64,000 nucleotides of DNA from the NCBI GenBank assembly GCA_008638415.1, contig VWVT01000022.1, positions 30,873 through 94,872 of the forward strand, in the 5' to 3' direction. Position numbers and translations under genes: made by a program. Source of the stretch: Nocardiopsis sinuspersici (GTDB taxonomy: Bacteria > Actinomycetota > Actinomycetes > Streptosporangiales > Streptosporangiaceae). The notes under the pieces were generated by a model. That model was not told the origin of the DNA. It made no database searches and saw only the letters and a program-made list of their open reading frames with translations. Shown here piece after piece: positions 48,790 to 57,936 of the stretch (the first letter of the stretch is position 1; every line of letters begins with the position of its first letter).

Positions 48790-49123
48790 CCGCGGCTCGG
48801 TCACCGCGGAGGCGGCGATGACGCTGCCCTCCCTGCTGCTGGTCCTGGGCGTGGCCCTCGGAGCGGTCGGGGCGGCGTCGGCCGAGCTCTCCTGCGCCGA
48901 CGCCGCGCGTGTGGGGGCGCGGGCCCTGGCCCGGGGCGAACACCACGACCGGGTCCGCGCCCTGGCCCTGTCCGCCGCACCCGAGGGCGCGGACGTCCAC
49001 CTGTCCGAGGACGGGGGCATGGCCCGCGTCACCGTACGGGCCCGGCCCCGCATCGGCCCCCTGTCCGCCCTTCCGCTGGAGGTGGACGGCAGCGCCGCCG
49101 TCCCCCTCGAACCCGGGAGCTGA
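48767..49123 (+). CDS. TadE-like pseudopilin
   Basis: A 118-aa protein with DRGSVTAEAAMTLPSLLLVL, the TadE prepilin-like motif, followed by a hydrophobic helix and a short extracytoplasmic domain with LSCADAARVGARALARGEHH. It resembles the TadE-like proteins of the helicase/secretion neighbourhood. ATG at 48767 overlaps the pilin 3' end; an earlier GTG at 48740 is possible. It should be a minor subunit of the Tad system. Confidence 0.85.
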   Translation: MRSARAFDRGSVTAEAAMTLPSLLLVLGVALGAVGAASAELSCADAARVGARALARGEHHDRVRALALSAAPEGADVHLSEDGGMARVTVRARPRIGPLSALPLEVDGSAAVPLEPGS

Positions 49124-49127
49124 CCCC

Positions 49128-49484
49128 GTGCGCTCCGACTCCGGCTCCGCCACCGTCTGGTGGACCGCCCTGGGCGCACTGCTCTGGTTCGCCACCCTCG
49201 CCGTCCTCGCGACGGCCACGGCACGGCTCGACAGGGACCGCGCCACCGCCGCCGCCGATCTCGCCGCCCTCGCGGCCGCCGCCCGGGCCGTCCACGGAAC
49301 GGAACAAGCCTGTGCGCGGGCCCGGGACACCGCCGAGGCCAACGGGGCCTCCCTCCGGTCCTGCGTCCTCACCGGCTCCACCGCCGAGGTGGTGGTCTCG
49401 GTCCCCTCCTCCCTCATCGACCGGTCCGTCACGGCGCGCGCCCGCGCGGGACCGGCCGCACTCTCCCACGAGGAAGTGGAATGA
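49128..49484 (+). CDS. Second TadE/TadG-like membrane protein (Rv3654c-like)
   Basis: A 118-aa protein: SGSATVWWTALGALLWFATL and VLATATARLDRDRATAAADL form an N-terminal hydrophobic segment then a helix; AALAAAARAVHGTEQACARA continues it. This is the 'helicase/secretion neighbourhood TadE-like' pattern. GTG at 49128 follows the preceding stop codon by 4 nt. The stop codon overlaps the next start (ATGA). Confidence 0.83.
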   Translation: MRSDSGSATVWWTALGALLWFATLAVLATATARLDRDRATAAADLAALAAAARAVHGTEQACARARDTAEANGASLRSCVLTGSTAEVVVSVPSSLIDRSVTARARAGPAALSHEEVE

Positions 49485-50008
49485 GCCCCGCACCCGTCTC
49501 CACGCTGATGTGCGCCCTCCTGCTGTGCGGCCCCGCCCAACCCGGGGGCGGGCCGTCCCCCTGCGCCGCCGCGGCCGCCTCACCCACCGCCGACCCCGGG
49601 GATCCGAAGCCGTGCGCCACCCCGTCCGCGCGCTCCCGCGACTCCCGGCCGTCCGAGCCACCGGGTGGGGCCGCCCGCCACACGGCGGCCGCACCGCCAC
49701 CCGTCGACGGGCCGGTGGCCCACCGCACGGCGGCGGCTCCGGGCCCGGTCGACACCGCGTTCCGGATCGTCGGCAACGTCTCCACCGGCATCCTGCTGGT
49801 GCTGTGCGTCGCCGTACTGGCCATGCGCCTGTCCGTCGGGTGGCCGCGCTTCCCCACCCCGTACGAGGGGCGGCGGCGCCGGGCCTCCTCCCCGGGGCGT
49901 CCTCCTCCTTCGCCGAGCCCGAGTCCGAGTCCGAATCCGAGGCTGATCCCGAGCCCGAGCCCAGGCCCAGCGGGGATACGAGGGGCGGCGGCGCCGGGTC
50001 CCGGGTAG
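49481..50008 (+). CDS. Putative membrane protein coupled to the TadE genes
   Basis: A 175-aa frame with ATGA overlap to the previous gene. It has a hydrophobic start (VSTLMCALLLCGPAQPGGGP), a Pro/Ala linker, one clear membrane segment (FRIVGNVSTGILLVLCVAVL) and a tail of SPSP/PNP repeats encoded by a tandem CCGAGT-type hexamer. Nothing matches a known family. The overlap and membrane helix support it, but the low complexity leaves doubt. Confidence 0.45.
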   Translation: MSPAPVSTLMCALLLCGPAQPGGGPSPCAAAAASPTADPGDPKPCATPSARSRDSRPSEPPGGAARHTAAAPPPVDGPVAHRTAAAPGPVDTAFRIVGNVSTGILLVLCVAVLAMRLSVGWPRFPTPYEGRRRRASSPGRPPPSPSPSPSPNPRLIPSPSPGPAGIRGAAAPGPG

Positions 50009-50058
50009 CCGGGTCTCCTGGCCGGGGAGGCGCTTCTCCCGCGTCGGACCCGCGCCCG

Positions 50059-50090
50059 GTGCTCTGGTCCGGACCGGCCGGCCAGAGCAC
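50059..50090. terminator. Bidirectional terminator inside the Tad locus
   Basis: 9-bp perfect stem gtgctctgg / ccagagcac with GC-rich inner pairs, between the converging pilin-side and machinery-side operons. Confidence 0.8.
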
Positions 50091-50094
50091 GGGC

Positions 50095-50802
50095 TCAGCC
50101 GCCCAGGGCCCGGGACAGGAGTTCGGCGGCCATCGGGACGATCCCGATCAGCACGAACGCGGGCAGGAAGCACAGTCCCAGAGGCGCCACCACCAGCACG
50201 CCCAGCCGCTCCACCCGGGCCGTCCCCCGGGCACGCAGGGCCCGGCGCAGGTCGGCCACGTGCCGGTCCAGCAGGTCCGCGACCGGCGCCCCCGTGTCCG
50301 CGGCCCGCGCCAGGTCGCGTCCCACCGCGACCAGGGGCTCGGGGAGCGCCGGACTCCGCCACGCCCCGACGGGGTCCGCACCCAGGCGCAACTGCTCGGC
50401 CACCGCCGACAGCTCCTCCCCCAGCCTTCCCCGCGCCGCGCGGGAGACCGCCGTGAGGCAGACGGGCACCGTCGCCCCCGAGCGGATGCCCGCGGCGAGC
50501 AGACCGATCACCACGGGCAGGTCGGCGGTCACCGGAAGCCGCTCGGTTCGGGCACCGGCCCCGCGGGCACGCACCCACAGGGCCGCGCACACCCCGGCCG
50601 CGAGGAGGCCTCCGAGCATCCCGAACAGGGCCGTCGCCACGGCGAGGGAGAAAGCGCCCGCCAGGGCCGGTCCCAACCGCCGGACCGGCGGACCCCCGCG
50701 CCGAGGCCCGGGGAGGGGCCGCCGCAGTCCGCGTGCCGGTCCCCCTCCCAGCAGCACCCACACACCGGCGGCTCCGAGCACCGCCGCGGCCGTCAGGAAC
50801 AT
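50095..50802 (-). CDS. tadC: TadC-like inner-membrane platform protein
   Basis: A 235-aa protein of the type II secretion F (GspF/TadC) family. Hydrophobic segments lie near both ends (LAGAFSLAVATALFGMLGGL and VLVVAPLGLCFLPAFVLIGI), with cytoplasmic helices between (LPVVIGLLAAGIRSGATVPV, LGEELSAVAEQLRLGADPVG). With TadB it should form the membrane platform for pilus assembly. It starts 27 nt after the tadB stop codon. Confidence 0.87.
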   Translation of the reverse strand: MFLTAAAVLGAAGVWVLLGGGPARGLRRPLPGPRRGGPPVRRLGPALAGAFSLAVATALFGMLGGLLAAGVCAALWVRARGAGARTERLPVTADLPVVIGLLAAGIRSGATVPVCLTAVSRAARGRLGEELSAVAEQLRLGADPVGAWRSPALPEPLVAVGRDLARAADTGAPVADLLDRHVADLRRALRARGTARVERLGVLVVAPLGLCFLPAFVLIGIVPMAAELLSRALGG

Positions 50803-50829
50803 CCGTTCTTCCTTCCGTGGGGAAGCGGC

Positions 50830-51504
50830 TCAGGGGACGGCGGTCGCCGAGCGCACCATGCGCAGGGTCCACCAGGCGCCGAGGGCGTCCAGGGCCGCCC
50901 CGGACACCAGGCACGCCAGGCCCAGCGGCGTGGTGAACAGGAAAACCAGCGGCGAACCGCCCAGGCCGGAGGACATCAGCACGCCGGCGAGGGGCAGGCC
51001 GGTCAGCACGATCGCGGTGGTACGCGGGCCGCTGGTACGCGCGGCGGCCTCGGTGCGCTGCTCCTCCTGCGCGGTGAGGTTCTCCGCCAGCGCGTCCACC
51101 ACCTCGGCCAGGCCCGCCCCGGTGTCGGCGGCCACCTCCCAGCACACCGCCAGGTAGGCCAGCGCCCACAGGTCGGGGTCGCGGTCGGCCTCGCGGCGCA
51201 ACGACTCCGCGTCGGCCACCGCGCCCACCGGGGGACCCGCCTCGGTGACGGAGATCCGCAGGGCCTCCTCCGGCGGCTGACCGGCGCGCAGCTCGGCGGC
51301 CAGGACCCGGCACAGCACCACCACCGCGCGGCGGCGCCCGGCGCCCTCACCGGAGCGGGCCGACAGTGCTCTCCACCCCACCCGCCGCCGCACCCGGAAC
51401 CGGGGACGGGGCCGGACCAGTACGGTCTCCAACCGGTTCCGCGACGTTCCGGGGACCAAGCACAGCAGCACCAGTGCCGCGACGCAGACCGTCAGCGCGG
51501 TCAC
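50830..51504 (-). CDS. tadB: TadB-like inner-membrane platform protein
   Basis: A 224-aa type II secretion F-family protein. VVVLCRVLAAELRAGQPPEE and VCWEVAADTGAGLAEVVDAL are the conserved cytoplasmic helices and GLPLAGVLMSSGLGGSPLVF the C-terminal membrane segment. GTG at 51504 overlaps the tadA stop codon (GTGA), which fixes the start and shows translational coupling. Shorter than non-actinobacterial TadB, as usual here. Confidence 0.87.
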   Translation of the reverse strand: MTALTVCVAALVLLCLVPGTSRNRLETVLVRPRPRFRVRRRVGWRALSARSGEGAGRRRAVVVLCRVLAAELRAGQPPEEALRISVTEAGPPVGAVADAESLRREADRDPDLWALAYLAVCWEVAADTGAGLAEVVDALAENLTAQEEQRTEAAARTSGPRTTAIVLTGLPLAGVLMSSGLGGSPLVFLFTTPLGLACLVSGAALDALGAWWTLRMVRSATAVP

Positions 51505-52652
51505 CACCGGCGCCACCCGCCGCCCAGCCGGGCCACCACCTCCTCGGCGCCCGGGTGGTCCCGGCGGACGCCGTCGGGGCCGAAGGACACCGCGGGCACC
51601 GCGCACACCAGCCCGACCGGATCACGGCGCAGCACCCGCAGTTCGGCCAGGCGCCGGCTCCCGGCGTCCCGCACCAGGTGCACGACCAGGGCCCGTGTGG
51701 CGGCCAGTTGGCTGTGCACCGCCGCCCGGTCCAGTCCGGCACCGCATCCCAGCGCCTCCACCCGCGCGGGCACGTCACCGGCGCCGTTGGCGTGCAGGGT
51801 GCCGGCGCCTCCCTCGTGGCCCGTGTTCATGGCCCCCAGGAGGGACACGATCTCCGGCCCGCGCGCCTCGCCCACCACCAACCGGTCCGGGCGCATCCGC
51901 AGCGCCTGCCGGACCAGGACCTCCAGGGAGACCTCGCCGCTGCCCTCGATGTTGGCCGGGCGGGTCTGGAGCCGGACCACGTGCGGGTGGTCGGGCCGCA
52001 GTTCGGGGGAGTCCTCGGCCAGCACGATCCGCTCACCCGGGTCCACCAGGGACAGCAGGCTGGACAGGAGGGTCGTCTTGCCCGTGCCCGTTCCCCCGCT
52101 CACCAGGAACGGAACCCGGGCCGCCACCAGGGCCCGGAGCAGGGCCGCCCCGCCCGGGGTCACCGTCCCCCGCCCGGCGAGGTCCTCCAGGGTGAACACC
52201 CGTCGGGGCGGCAGCCGCAGGGACACACAGGTACCGGCGGTCGCCACCGGCGGCAGCACCGCGTGCAGCCGGGCACCGTTCGGCAACCGGGCGTCCACGT
52301 ACGGCACGGCCGCGTCCAGCCGCCGCCCCGCCTGCGCCGCCAGTCTCTGGGCCAGCCGGCGCACCTCGTCCGCCGACTCGAACCGCACCCCCGCCCGGCG
52401 CAGGCCGCCGCCGTCGTCGACCCACACCTCGTCGGGGCCGTTGACGAGGATGTCGGTGACCCCGGAGGCCATGAGCTCCTCCAGCGGCCCCGTCCCGGCC
52501 AGGTCGGCGGCCAGGCTGCGGGTCATGGACAGCACCTCGGTGTCGCCCAGCAGACCTCCCTCCGCGCGCAGGGCCGCCGCCACGCTCGACGGGCTCACCG
52601 GTACACCGGAGGCCACCAGGCGGTTGCGCACGGCCTCCACCAGCGCGCTCAC
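51501..52652 (-). CDS. tadA: TadA-like secretion ATPase
   Basis: A 383-aa type II/IV secretion ATPase that powers the pilus. FLVSGGTGTGKTTLLSSLLS is the Walker A loop, IVLAEDSPEL the Asp box, RPDRLVVGEARGPE Walker B, and GTLHANGAGDVPAR the His box. It is the actinobacterial 'helicase/secretion neighbourhood ATPase' (Rv3659c-like). GTG at 52652 overlaps the preceding stop codon by GTGA. Length is normal for the subgroup; the long upstream open frame is not coding. Confidence 0.92.
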   Translation of the reverse strand: MSALVEAVRNRLVASGVPVSPSSVAAALRAEGGLLGDTEVLSMTRSLAADLAGTGPLEELMASGVTDILVNGPDEVWVDDGGGLRRAGVRFESADEVRRLAQRLAAQAGRRLDAAVPYVDARLPNGARLHAVLPPVATAGTCVSLRLPPRRVFTLEDLAGRGTVTPGGAALLRALVAARVPFLVSGGTGTGKTTLLSSLLSLVDPGERIVLAEDSPELRPDHPHVVRLQTRPANIEGSGEVSLEVLVRQALRMRPDRLVVGEARGPEIVSLLGAMNTGHEGGAGTLHANGAGDVPARVEALGCGAGLDRAAVHSQLAATRALVVHLVRDAGSRRLAELRVLRRDPVGLVCAVPAVSFGPDGVRRDHPGAEEVVARLGGGWRRW

Positions 52653-53713
52653 CGGACCTTCTCCGACGAGGGGAGGCCCGACACGACCCGGTCGGCGAAC
52701 CGGGCCAGGGGCGAGCGGGGGTGTCGGGCGGGCACGTCCCCCGCGGCCAGCGACCTCGCCAGCCCAGGCTCGGGCGGCAGGTCGGCGCCCAGGTCCACCC
52801 GCAGCGTGTGCGCCACCACGTCGGCGCTCAACTCGCCCCGGGCGCCCCTCACCACCAGCCGCACGGCCCGCGCCTCGTCCCGCAGCCGGGAGAGCACCCT
52901 GGTCGCCGCCACCACCGACGGCACGTCCGCCGGGACCACCAGCAGCACCAGGTCGGAGCGGTTCAGGAACACGGTCGTGGCGGGGTCGAAGGAACGGGGC
53001 AGGTCGGCCACCACCAGGTCGGTGCCCTCCCTCGCCGAGGACAGGACCGCGCGTGCCGCGCCGACCGGCAGCGGCCCCGTCGGCTCCCGCTCGTGCGTCC
53101 AGGTGAGCACCGACACCCGGGGAGTGCCCGGAAGCCCGGCGCTCAGGTCGCGCCAGCGGACCCGGCCGCTCCGGTTCAACAGGTCCTCCCAGCCGGTCCG
53201 CCGCCTGCCGGGGGAGGGGTCGTGGTCGCAGCCGAGGTAGAGGTCGGGACCGCACCCGAGCGGGTCGGCGTCCAGCAGGGCGGTGGAGCGCCCGGTCCGC
53301 CCGCCGGCCAGGGCGAGGGCGACCGCCACCATGCTGGCTCCGGCGCCTCCCCGGCCCCCGACCACGGACACCGTGGGCGCCGGTGCCCTGGCGGGCGTCG
53401 CCGCCCTCGCGATCAGGTCCACCAGCACGGACTCGTCCCGGGGCAGCAGGAGGAGGCGGGACCCCTCGGCGGCCGTGGCACGCGGATCGCGGGACACGAC
53501 CACGTGGCGGCCCGCCGGGGGGTCCGCGTCGCGCAGGGCCGCGTGCAGGTCGGCGCCGACCACGGCGAGCGGGGCGCGCGGCCACAGGCTCAGCGCCCGG
53601 TCGGGGGTGCGGGCGACGGTGACCTCGGTGGAGGCCGCGGTGGCCAGCCTGAGGAGGTCGTCGAGGAGGAGGGGGTCGGCGGTCGCGAGCAGGGGCCGGT
53701 GCTGGACGTCCAT
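52649..53713 (-). CDS. CpaE-like MinD-family protein
   Basis: A 354-aa protein of the actinobacterial CpaE type. The N-terminal half (ATADPLLLDDLLRLATAAST, ALSLWPRAPLAVVGADLHAA) is a receiver-like domain. The MinD-like half has VSVVGGRGGAGASMVAVALA, a Walker A without the usual GKT lysine, and ALLDADPLGCGPDLYLG. Loss of the lysine is typical of this subgroup, so it may not hydrolyse ATP normally. It is the first gene of cpaE-tadA-tadB-tadC. GGAAGG precedes ATG. Confidence 0.87.
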   Translation of the reverse strand: MDVQHRPLLATADPLLLDDLLRLATAASTEVTVARTPDRALSLWPRAPLAVVGADLHAALRDADPPAGRHVVVSRDPRATAAEGSRLLLLPRDESVLVDLIARAATPARAPAPTVSVVGGRGGAGASMVAVALALAGGRTGRSTALLDADPLGCGPDLYLGCDHDPSPGRRRTGWEDLLNRSGRVRWRDLSAGLPGTPRVSVLTWTHEREPTGPLPVGAARAVLSSAREGTDLVVADLPRSFDPATTVFLNRSDLVLLVVPADVPSVVAATRVLSRLRDEARAVRLVVRGARGELSADVVAHTLRVDLGADLPPEPGLARSLAAGDVPARHPRSPLARFADRVVSGLPSSEKVR

Positions 53714-54654
53714 GGGACCTTCCGGATCGGGGGCCTTCCTCGACCTTCGCCGATCCGGGGGAACAGGAGAAGCCCCGTTCCGAAGCTGTGGACAACTCCG
53801 GCGGGGCTCGGATCCGCGGGGTCCGGGGGGACCTGGACGCGGTGGTTCGGGTGCGGGTCCACCTGGCGGGCGGGGCGCGTACACGGGGGCGGGTACGCGC
53901 CCCGGCCCGACAGGCGGTAGGAGCGGACGCGGGGCTCAGCCTGCGCGGGGGACGAAGGCGAGCACGCGGTTTCCGGTCCCGGGGGGTCGGACCGGGTCCG
54001 CTCTCCGGTGAGGGCCTGCGGGGAGAGGCTCCCCGAGACCGCCGAAAGACCAGACTCGCGCCGTTCTCCGAAGTGGAGGCCTCCGCCGGATGCGCGAAAT
54101 GGGAGCACGTGCGGCGGGCCGCGAAGCGGCGCCGGCGAACCCTTCCGGGGAACGACGGCACAGACGGTACCACGTGATGTTACGTATGGGTTCGGGAATC
54201 CGGGGGGAAAGCTTCGGTCAACCGTCTTTTCGGAACCGGAGGCACCGGCGTAGAAAGAAAGCAGTTGGTGGCTTCGGAACCACCACGACGCGCCGACCGG
54301 GAACCCACGCGCCACTTGGCCATGTAAGGCCCGTCCAGGCCGGACGACCCGACGGGTCGCCTGGTCGGACTAGGAACGCGGACGCCTGCTAACCCGGTGG
54401 AACGCGTCGGAGACGGCGCCCCGCGAGACAGAACGGGGCGTCGTCCCGTTTGTGTGCGCGGACCTGTCGCAATGCGGGCCCGTCGCAATGCCGCGCCATT
54501 CGCACACCGGAAAGCGTAACCGAAACGATACCTTTTGCCGTCGCGGTTCGCTGTACGGGAAGTGAATGGCTTCCCGCCTTTTCGGAAGGCACGCGGTCGC
54601 CCCCGGCAAAGGCGGTACTCCGGCGAACGCGGTGCCCGCCGCCGCGTTCCGCGC
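53714..54654. other. Large non-coding stretch in front of the Tad machinery operon
   Basis: About 940 nt with no protein-like frame. GC is lower from about 54180 to 54600. It contains a TGGTGG/CCACCA hairpin (54266-54285) and the direct repeat GTCGCAATGC (54466 and 54482, 16-bp period). The promoter of the cpaE operon should lie near its left end. Confidence 0.5.
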
Positions 54655-54726
54655 ACACCCGCACGCGTCCGCACACCCGCACGCGTCCGCACACCCGCAC
54701 GCGTCCGCACATCCGTACGCGTCCGC
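54655..54726. repeat. Four tandem 18-bp repeats
   Basis: Four head-to-tail copies of acacccgcacgcgtccgc (the fourth differs at two bases) occupy 72 bp and end exactly at the stop codon of the Fic-like gene. In translation the unit would read AHPHAS or TRAGVR, but no gene frame uses it. Confidence 0.9.
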
Positions 54727-55539
54727 TCAGCCGCGCTTGAGGGCCTCGCAGGTGGCCAGCGAGTCCTGCGCACCGGCGCGGACCGCGCGGCAGCAGTACA
54801 CGACCCACTCGGCCACGCCCTCCGGTGTGCCGCCCATGTACCCGCGCAGCGCCGGGCCGTACTCGTCCCGCAGCATCTGGTGCCCCAGCTCGGACGGCAC
54901 CAGCGACTTCGGGTCCAGGCCCCGCTCCACCAGGGTCAGCCGCTCCGCCGCGCGCGCCACCAGGCCGTCGCCCCAGCCGAACGGCCGGACGGACATCAGC
55001 TCGCCGTGCACCAGGGCCGACATCACCAGCGCGGGGACCGACGTCCGGACGCCCAGCAGCGAGTACAGGCCCTCCAGCCGGGCCAGCGCCGTCTCCGGGG
55101 CCGGGGCCGGGCCGAGCTCCAGCGGGTCCTCGACCCGCTCACCGGCGATCCGCGGGCGGCCCAGCGCGTCATCGGACACCGCGTCCGCCGCGGCGAGGGT
55201 GTGCAGCCGGGCCAGCGCCTGGCGCGGCGCCTTCGGCCAGGTGCCCACCAGGCTCCCCAGCTCTCCGGACACCCGCAGCGCGCCCTTGATGCGCGTGTCG
55301 TACACGTGCCCCTCGCGGATCTCGTCGATCGAGACCTCGGCGCCCTCCAGCGCGGCCGACGCGCACGCGCCGCGCAGGGCGGACTCCATGGACACGTCGC
55401 TGCTGCGGCGGCGCAGGATGCGGTGCCCCAGCAGGCGGTCGACCAGGGTCCGTGTGTCGGCGACCGCATCCGCCACACCGGGCAGTTCGGCGATCCGGGC
55501 CAGCGGGTCGGACGCGGAGGCAGAAGTCGATTGGCTCAC
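54727..55539 (-). CDS. Fic-domain-like protein with degenerate active site
   Basis: A 270-aa helical protein. The segment SVRPFGWGDGLVARAAERL aligns with the Fic motif HPFx[D/E]GNGRxxR, but the catalytic His is Arg, the acidic residue is Trp, and GNGR reads GDGL. AMPylation is therefore unlikely. The preceding SALVHGELMSVRPFGWGDG and IDEIREGHVYD fit a Fic-type core. A homologue lies between the Tad genes and acs in other actinomycetes, so the degenerate form may be conserved. GTG at 55539 has TAGTGT 8 nt upstream and no ribosome site. Four tandem repeats abut its stop codon. Confidence 0.7.
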   Translation of the reverse strand: MSQSTSASASDPLARIAELPGVADAVADTRTLVDRLLGHRILRRRSSDVSMESALRGACASAALEGAEVSIDEIREGHVYDTRIKGALRVSGELGSLVGTWPKAPRQALARLHTLAAADAVSDDALGRPRIAGERVEDPLELGPAPAPETALARLEGLYSLLGVRTSVPALVMSALVHGELMSVRPFGWGDGLVARAAERLTLVERGLDPKSLVPSELGHQMLRDEYGPALRGYMGGTPEGVAEWVVYCCRAVRAGAQDSLATCEALKRG

Positions 55540-55673
55540 GGGAGACAACACTACGTGCCGGTAACACCGGCCGCCTCCACCGGCGCCGCGGGACCGCTCG
55601 TCGCCGGCGGGCGACCGCTCACCGTCCGTTCGTCGCGCGTCCGAAGGTCCCCGCCGCTGTACGTCGGCCCGGT

Positions 55674-55716
55674 TGTTCACGCGGTCTCGCACCACATGAT
55701 TAATTGGGTGTGAACA
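55674..55716. promoter_or_regulatory. Inverted repeat TGTTCAC-N29-GTGAACA upstream of acs
   Basis: Half-sites at 55674-55680 and 55710-55716 flank an AT-rich core (catgattaattggg). This probably includes the acs promoter and a regulator site. Confidence 0.4.
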
Positions 55717-55737
55717 GCCTACGTAAGGAGAATCACA

Positions 55738-57708
55738 GTGGCCGACAGCACTCCCCCGAGCCAGGAGACACTGTCCAACCTTCTCCACGAGACGCGCAGC
55801 TTCCCTCCGCCGGAGGACCTCGCCGCGAACGCCAACGTGAAGGCCGACGCCTACGCCAGGGCGGATGAGGACCGTCTCGCCTTCTGGGAGGAGCAGGCTC
55901 GCAGGCTGCAGTGGGACCAGCCCTGGGACACGGCCCTGGAGTGGAACCCGCCCTACGCCAAGTGGTTCGTCGGCGGCAAGCTCAACGCCGCCGTCAACTG
56001 CGTGGACCGCCACGTGGCCAACGGCCTGGGTGAGCGGGTCGCCTACTACTGGGAGGGCGAGCCCGGCGACACACGCACCATCACCTACGCCGAGCTCAAG
56101 GACATGGTGTCCCAGGCCGCCAACGCCATGACCGAGCTCGGCGTCGGCAAGGGCGACCGCGTCGCCATCTACATGCCGATGATCCCCGAGACCGTCGTGG
56201 CCATGCTCGCCTGCGCCCGCATCGGCGCCGTCCACATGGTCGTGTTCGGCGGCTTCTCCGTGGACGCGCTCGGCCAGCGCCTGGACGACAGCCAGGCCAA
56301 GCTCGTCGTCACCGCCGACGGCGGCTACCGCCGCGGCAAGCCGAGCGCCCTCAAGCCCGCCGTGGACGGCGCGGTCGCCGACCGCCCCGCGGTCGAGAAG
56401 GTCCTCGTCGTCCGGCGCACCGGCCAGGACGTCGAGTGGACCGACCGCGACGTGTGGTGGCACGACGTCGTGGAGTCCCAGAGCACCGAGCACACCCCGG
56501 AGGCGCACGACGCCGAGGACCCGCTGTACATCATGTACACCAGCGGCACCACGGCCAAGCCCAAGGGCATCCTGCACACCACCGGCGGCTACCTCACCCA
56601 GACCTCCTACACGCACTGGGCGGTCTTCGACCTCAAGCCCGAGACCGACGTCTACTGGTGCGCCGCCGACATCGGCTGGGTGACCGGCCACTCCTACATC
56701 GTGTACGGCCCGCTCTCCAACGCGGCCACCACGGTCCTGTACGAGGGCACCCCGGACACCCCGCACAAGGGCCGCTTCTGGGAGATCATCGAGAAGTACA
56801 AGGTCTCGATCGCCTACATGGCGCCCACGGCGATCCGCACCTTCATGAAGTGGGGCGACGACATCCCCGCCGGGTTCGACCTGTCCAGCCTGCGCGTCAT
56901 CGGGTCGGTGGGCGAGCCCATCAACCCCGAGGCCTACATGTGGTACCGCAAGAACATCGGCGGTGACCGCGCGCCGGTCGTGGACACCTGGTGGCAGACC
57001 GAGACCGGCGCCATCATGGTCAGCCCCCTGCCGGGCGTGACCTCCGGCAAGCCGGGCGCCGCCATGCGGGCCATTCCCGGCATCGTCGCCGACGTCGTGG
57101 ACGAGGAGGGCAACTCCGTCCCCGACGGCGGGGGCGGCTTCATCGTCATCCGCGAGCCGTGGCCGTCCATGCTCCGCGGCATCTGGGGCGACCCCGAGCG
57201 TTACGAGAACACCTACTGGTCGCGCTTCGAGGGCCTGTACTTCCCCGGCGACGGTGCGAAGAAGGACGAGGACGGCGACATGTGGCTGCTGGGCCGCGTG
57301 GACGACGTCATGCTCGTCTCCGGCCACAACCTCTCCACCACCGAGGTCGAGTCCGCGCTGGTCTCGCACCCGCGCGTGGCCGAGGCCGCGGTCGTCGGCG
57401 CCGCCGACAAGCTCACCGGGCAGGCCATCGTCGGCTTCGTGATCCTGCGCGGCGGCGGGGACGAGGTCCCCGAGGACCTGGTCCAGGAACTGCGCAACCA
57501 CGTCGGCACCTCGCTCGGACCGATCGCCAAGCCCGCGCGGCTCCTGGCGGTACCCGAGCTGCCCAAGACCCGCTCCGGCAAGATCATGCGGCGCCTGCTG
57601 CGCGACATCGCCGAGAACCGGGCCATCGGCGACACCTCCACGCTGACCGACTCCTCGATCATGGAGGTCATCGCCAAGCAGCTGCCCTCCGCCAAGCACG
57701 GGGACTGA
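55738..57708 (+). CDS. acs: Acetyl-CoA synthetase
   Basis: A 656-aa AMP-forming ligase that activates acetate. YIMYTSGTTAKPKGILHTTG is the P-loop, DTWWQTETGAIMVSPLPG the acyl pocket, GRVDDVMLVSGHNLSTTEVE the hinge, and PKTRSGKIMRRLLRDIAENR contains the catalytic and acetylation-regulated Lys (about 614). Length is typical. AAGGAG lies 7 nt before the GTG. Position in the block matches Rv3667/SCO3563. Confidence 0.97.
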   Translation: MADSTPPSQETLSNLLHETRSFPPPEDLAANANVKADAYARADEDRLAFWEEQARRLQWDQPWDTALEWNPPYAKWFVGGKLNAAVNCVDRHVANGLGERVAYYWEGEPGDTRTITYAELKDMVSQAANAMTELGVGKGDRVAIYMPMIPETVVAMLACARIGAVHMVVFGGFSVDALGQRLDDSQAKLVVTADGGYRRGKPSALKPAVDGAVADRPAVEKVLVVRRTGQDVEWTDRDVWWHDVVESQSTEHTPEAHDAEDPLYIMYTSGTTAKPKGILHTTGGYLTQTSYTHWAVFDLKPETDVYWCAADIGWVTGHSYIVYGPLSNAATTVLYEGTPDTPHKGRFWEIIEKYKVSIAYMAPTAIRTFMKWGDDIPAGFDLSSLRVIGSVGEPINPEAYMWYRKNIGGDRAPVVDTWWQTETGAIMVSPLPGVTSGKPGAAMRAIPGIVADVVDEEGNSVPDGGGGFIVIREPWPSMLRGIWGDPERYENTYWSRFEGLYFPGDGAKKDEDGDMWLLGRVDDVMLVSGHNLSTTEVESALVSHPRVAEAAVVGAADKLTGQAIVGFVILRGGGDEVPEDLVQELRNHVGTSLGPIAKPARLLAVPELPKTRSGKIMRRLLRDIAENRAIGDTSTLTDSSIMEVIAKQLPSAKHGD

Positions 57709-57756
57709 CCGGGCGGCCGGTCGGACCACCCACCGCACGGGACGCGCTCCCGACCG

Positions 57757-57787
57757 ACGGCGCCCCGGCCACGAGCCGGGGCGCCGT
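57757..57787. terminator. acs terminator
   Basis: A 13-bp perfect stem (acggcgccccggc / gccggggcgccgt) with a CACGA loop, 49 nt past the acs stop codon. Confidence 0.85.
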
Positions 57788-57936
57788 TCCCCGTCCACCC
57801 ACCCGCCCCGTACTCACCCGTGTGACCAAACCCGGCGCCGTCGTTGTGCGTGCCGTGAGAGGCACGCGAGACGGGGTATGTGCGAGGATGCGGAGGATCA
57901 TGCGCGCGTTCGGACCGAGAGAAGGGAACCCCCACG

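Noticed and set aside
49312-53106. A plus-strand open frame of over 1200 codons opposite the Tad genes
   Set aside because: GC-rich third-position effect; the minus strand carries TadA/B/C and CpaE motifs and coupled starts.
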